This document shows positions 13,363-13,649 of a DNA stretch of 13,649 nucleotides, one piece after another; position 1 is the first letter of the stretch, and the number at the start of each line of letters is the position of its first letter. A program made the position numbers and the translations under genes. A model generated the notes under the pieces. The model did not search any database, was not told the DNA's origin, and saw only the letters and a list, made by a program, of their open reading frames with translations. Source of the stretch: JAPUIN01 sp041580375 (lineage in GTDB: Bacteria > Acidobacteriota > Polarisedimenticolia > Gp22-AA2); contig JBFGDZ010000091.1 of the NCBI GenBank assembly GCA_041580375.1, positions 1 through 13,649 on the forward strand, given 5' to 3'.

Positions 13363-13649
13363 ATGATCGACCGGTTCAAGACCGATCTGAATGCGGCCCT
13401 CAAGCGGAAGGACGCGATCGCCGTCGATACGCTGCGGATGCTCGTCTCGCAGGCTCAATACGCCCGAATCGAGCTGAAGCGGGATCTCCAGGAGGAGGAT
13501 TACATCGCCCTGCTGATGCGAGCGGTCAAGACGAGACGGGAGTCGATCGAGCAGTACGAGAAGGGCGGCCGCGCCGATCGCGCCGACCGGGAGAAGGCCG
13601 AGATCGCCGTCGTGGAGCGCTACCTGCCCGCCCCGATGACCGAAGGGGA
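13363..13649 (+). CDS. YqeY/GatB-YqeY domain protein (3' end beyond window)
   Basis: The first 95 residues of a protein of the YqeY family (usually about 150 residues), which runs off the right edge without a stop. The family shares the C-terminal tRNA-interacting domain of GatB, the amidotransferase subunit, and stand-alone members are thought to bind tRNA; no precise function is established. The visible part has the family pattern: FKTDLNAALKRKD, then DTLRMLVSQAQYARIEL, LMRAVKTRRESIEQYEKGGRADRADREKAEI and VVERYLPAPM. ATG 13363 has GGGAG at 13353-13357, 5 bases upstream. It starts 39 bases after the MFS gene and could be cotranscribed with it. Confidence 0.92.
   Translation, partial: MIDRFKTDLNAALKRKDAIAVDTLRMLVSQAQYARIELKRDLQEEDYIALLMRAVKTRRESIEQYEKGGRADRADREKAEIAVVERYLPAPMTEG

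Noticed and set aside
1..13649. Search for CRISPR repeats, transposases, phage genes, tRNAs or composition breaks
   Set aside because: None seen by eye. The codon style is uniform and every gene except the cysteine-rich one belongs to a familiar family, so I find no sign of a mobile or defence island.

Overview
The window is GC-rich bacterial chromosome, densely packed with housekeeping genes. All but one run on the + strand. The content and order (rpmI-rplT-pheS-pheT, a zapB-like gene with zapA, 6S RNA, rny with a ymdB-family gene, xseA-xseB-ispA, tlyA, nadK) suggest a free-living Gram-negative-type bacterium of a deep, GC-rich lineage such as Acidobacteriota or a group formerly placed in Deltaproteobacteria. 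The lineage is inferred from gene order and composition only. I see no insertion sequence, prophage, CRISPR array, tRNA or rRNA.

Layout. Bases 1-573 carry the end of an infC-type ribosomal operon: L35, whose first codon lies just outside the window, and L20. Bases 641-3714 encode both subunits of phenylalanyl-tRNA synthetase with a 4-base overlap. The beta subunit is short and lacks the N-terminal tRNA-binding OB fold. Bases 3748-4376 encode a small coiled-coil ZapB-like protein and ZapA, which act on the FtsZ ring. Bases 4377-4712, the only stretch of more than 300 bases without a protein gene, hold a good sigma70-type promoter, a 6S RNA gene ending in a T-run, and a perfect 7+1+7 palindrome just before rny. 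Bases 4713-6272 encode an RNase Y homologue whose HD nuclease site has lost several metal ligands; the YmdB-family phosphodiesterase that follows looks intact. Bases 7083-11311 are a tightly overlapping run: exonuclease VII large and small subunits, a farnesyl/geranyl diphosphate synthase, a TlyA-type rRNA methyltransferase and NAD kinase. A GC-rich hairpin separates this run from a convergent, membrane-anchored, cysteine-rich protein (minus strand, 11360-11833). A divergent promoter pair then serves that gene and a UMF1-type MFS transporter. The window ends inside a YqeY (GatB/YqeY domain) gene.

How they work together. The first half is translation (L35, L20, PheRS), then cell division (ZapA and partner), transcription control (6S RNA) and RNA turnover (Rny, YmdB). 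The second half is DNA repair (XseAB), prenyl diphosphate supply, ribosome methylation and NADP synthesis. Frequent short overlaps imply translational coupling in several transcription units.

The observations I rate highest are the degenerate HD active site of the RNase Y homologue, the 6S RNA with an alternative 5' hairpin, the PheT without its tRNA-binding domain, and the uncharacterised membrane protein with five closely spaced cysteines.
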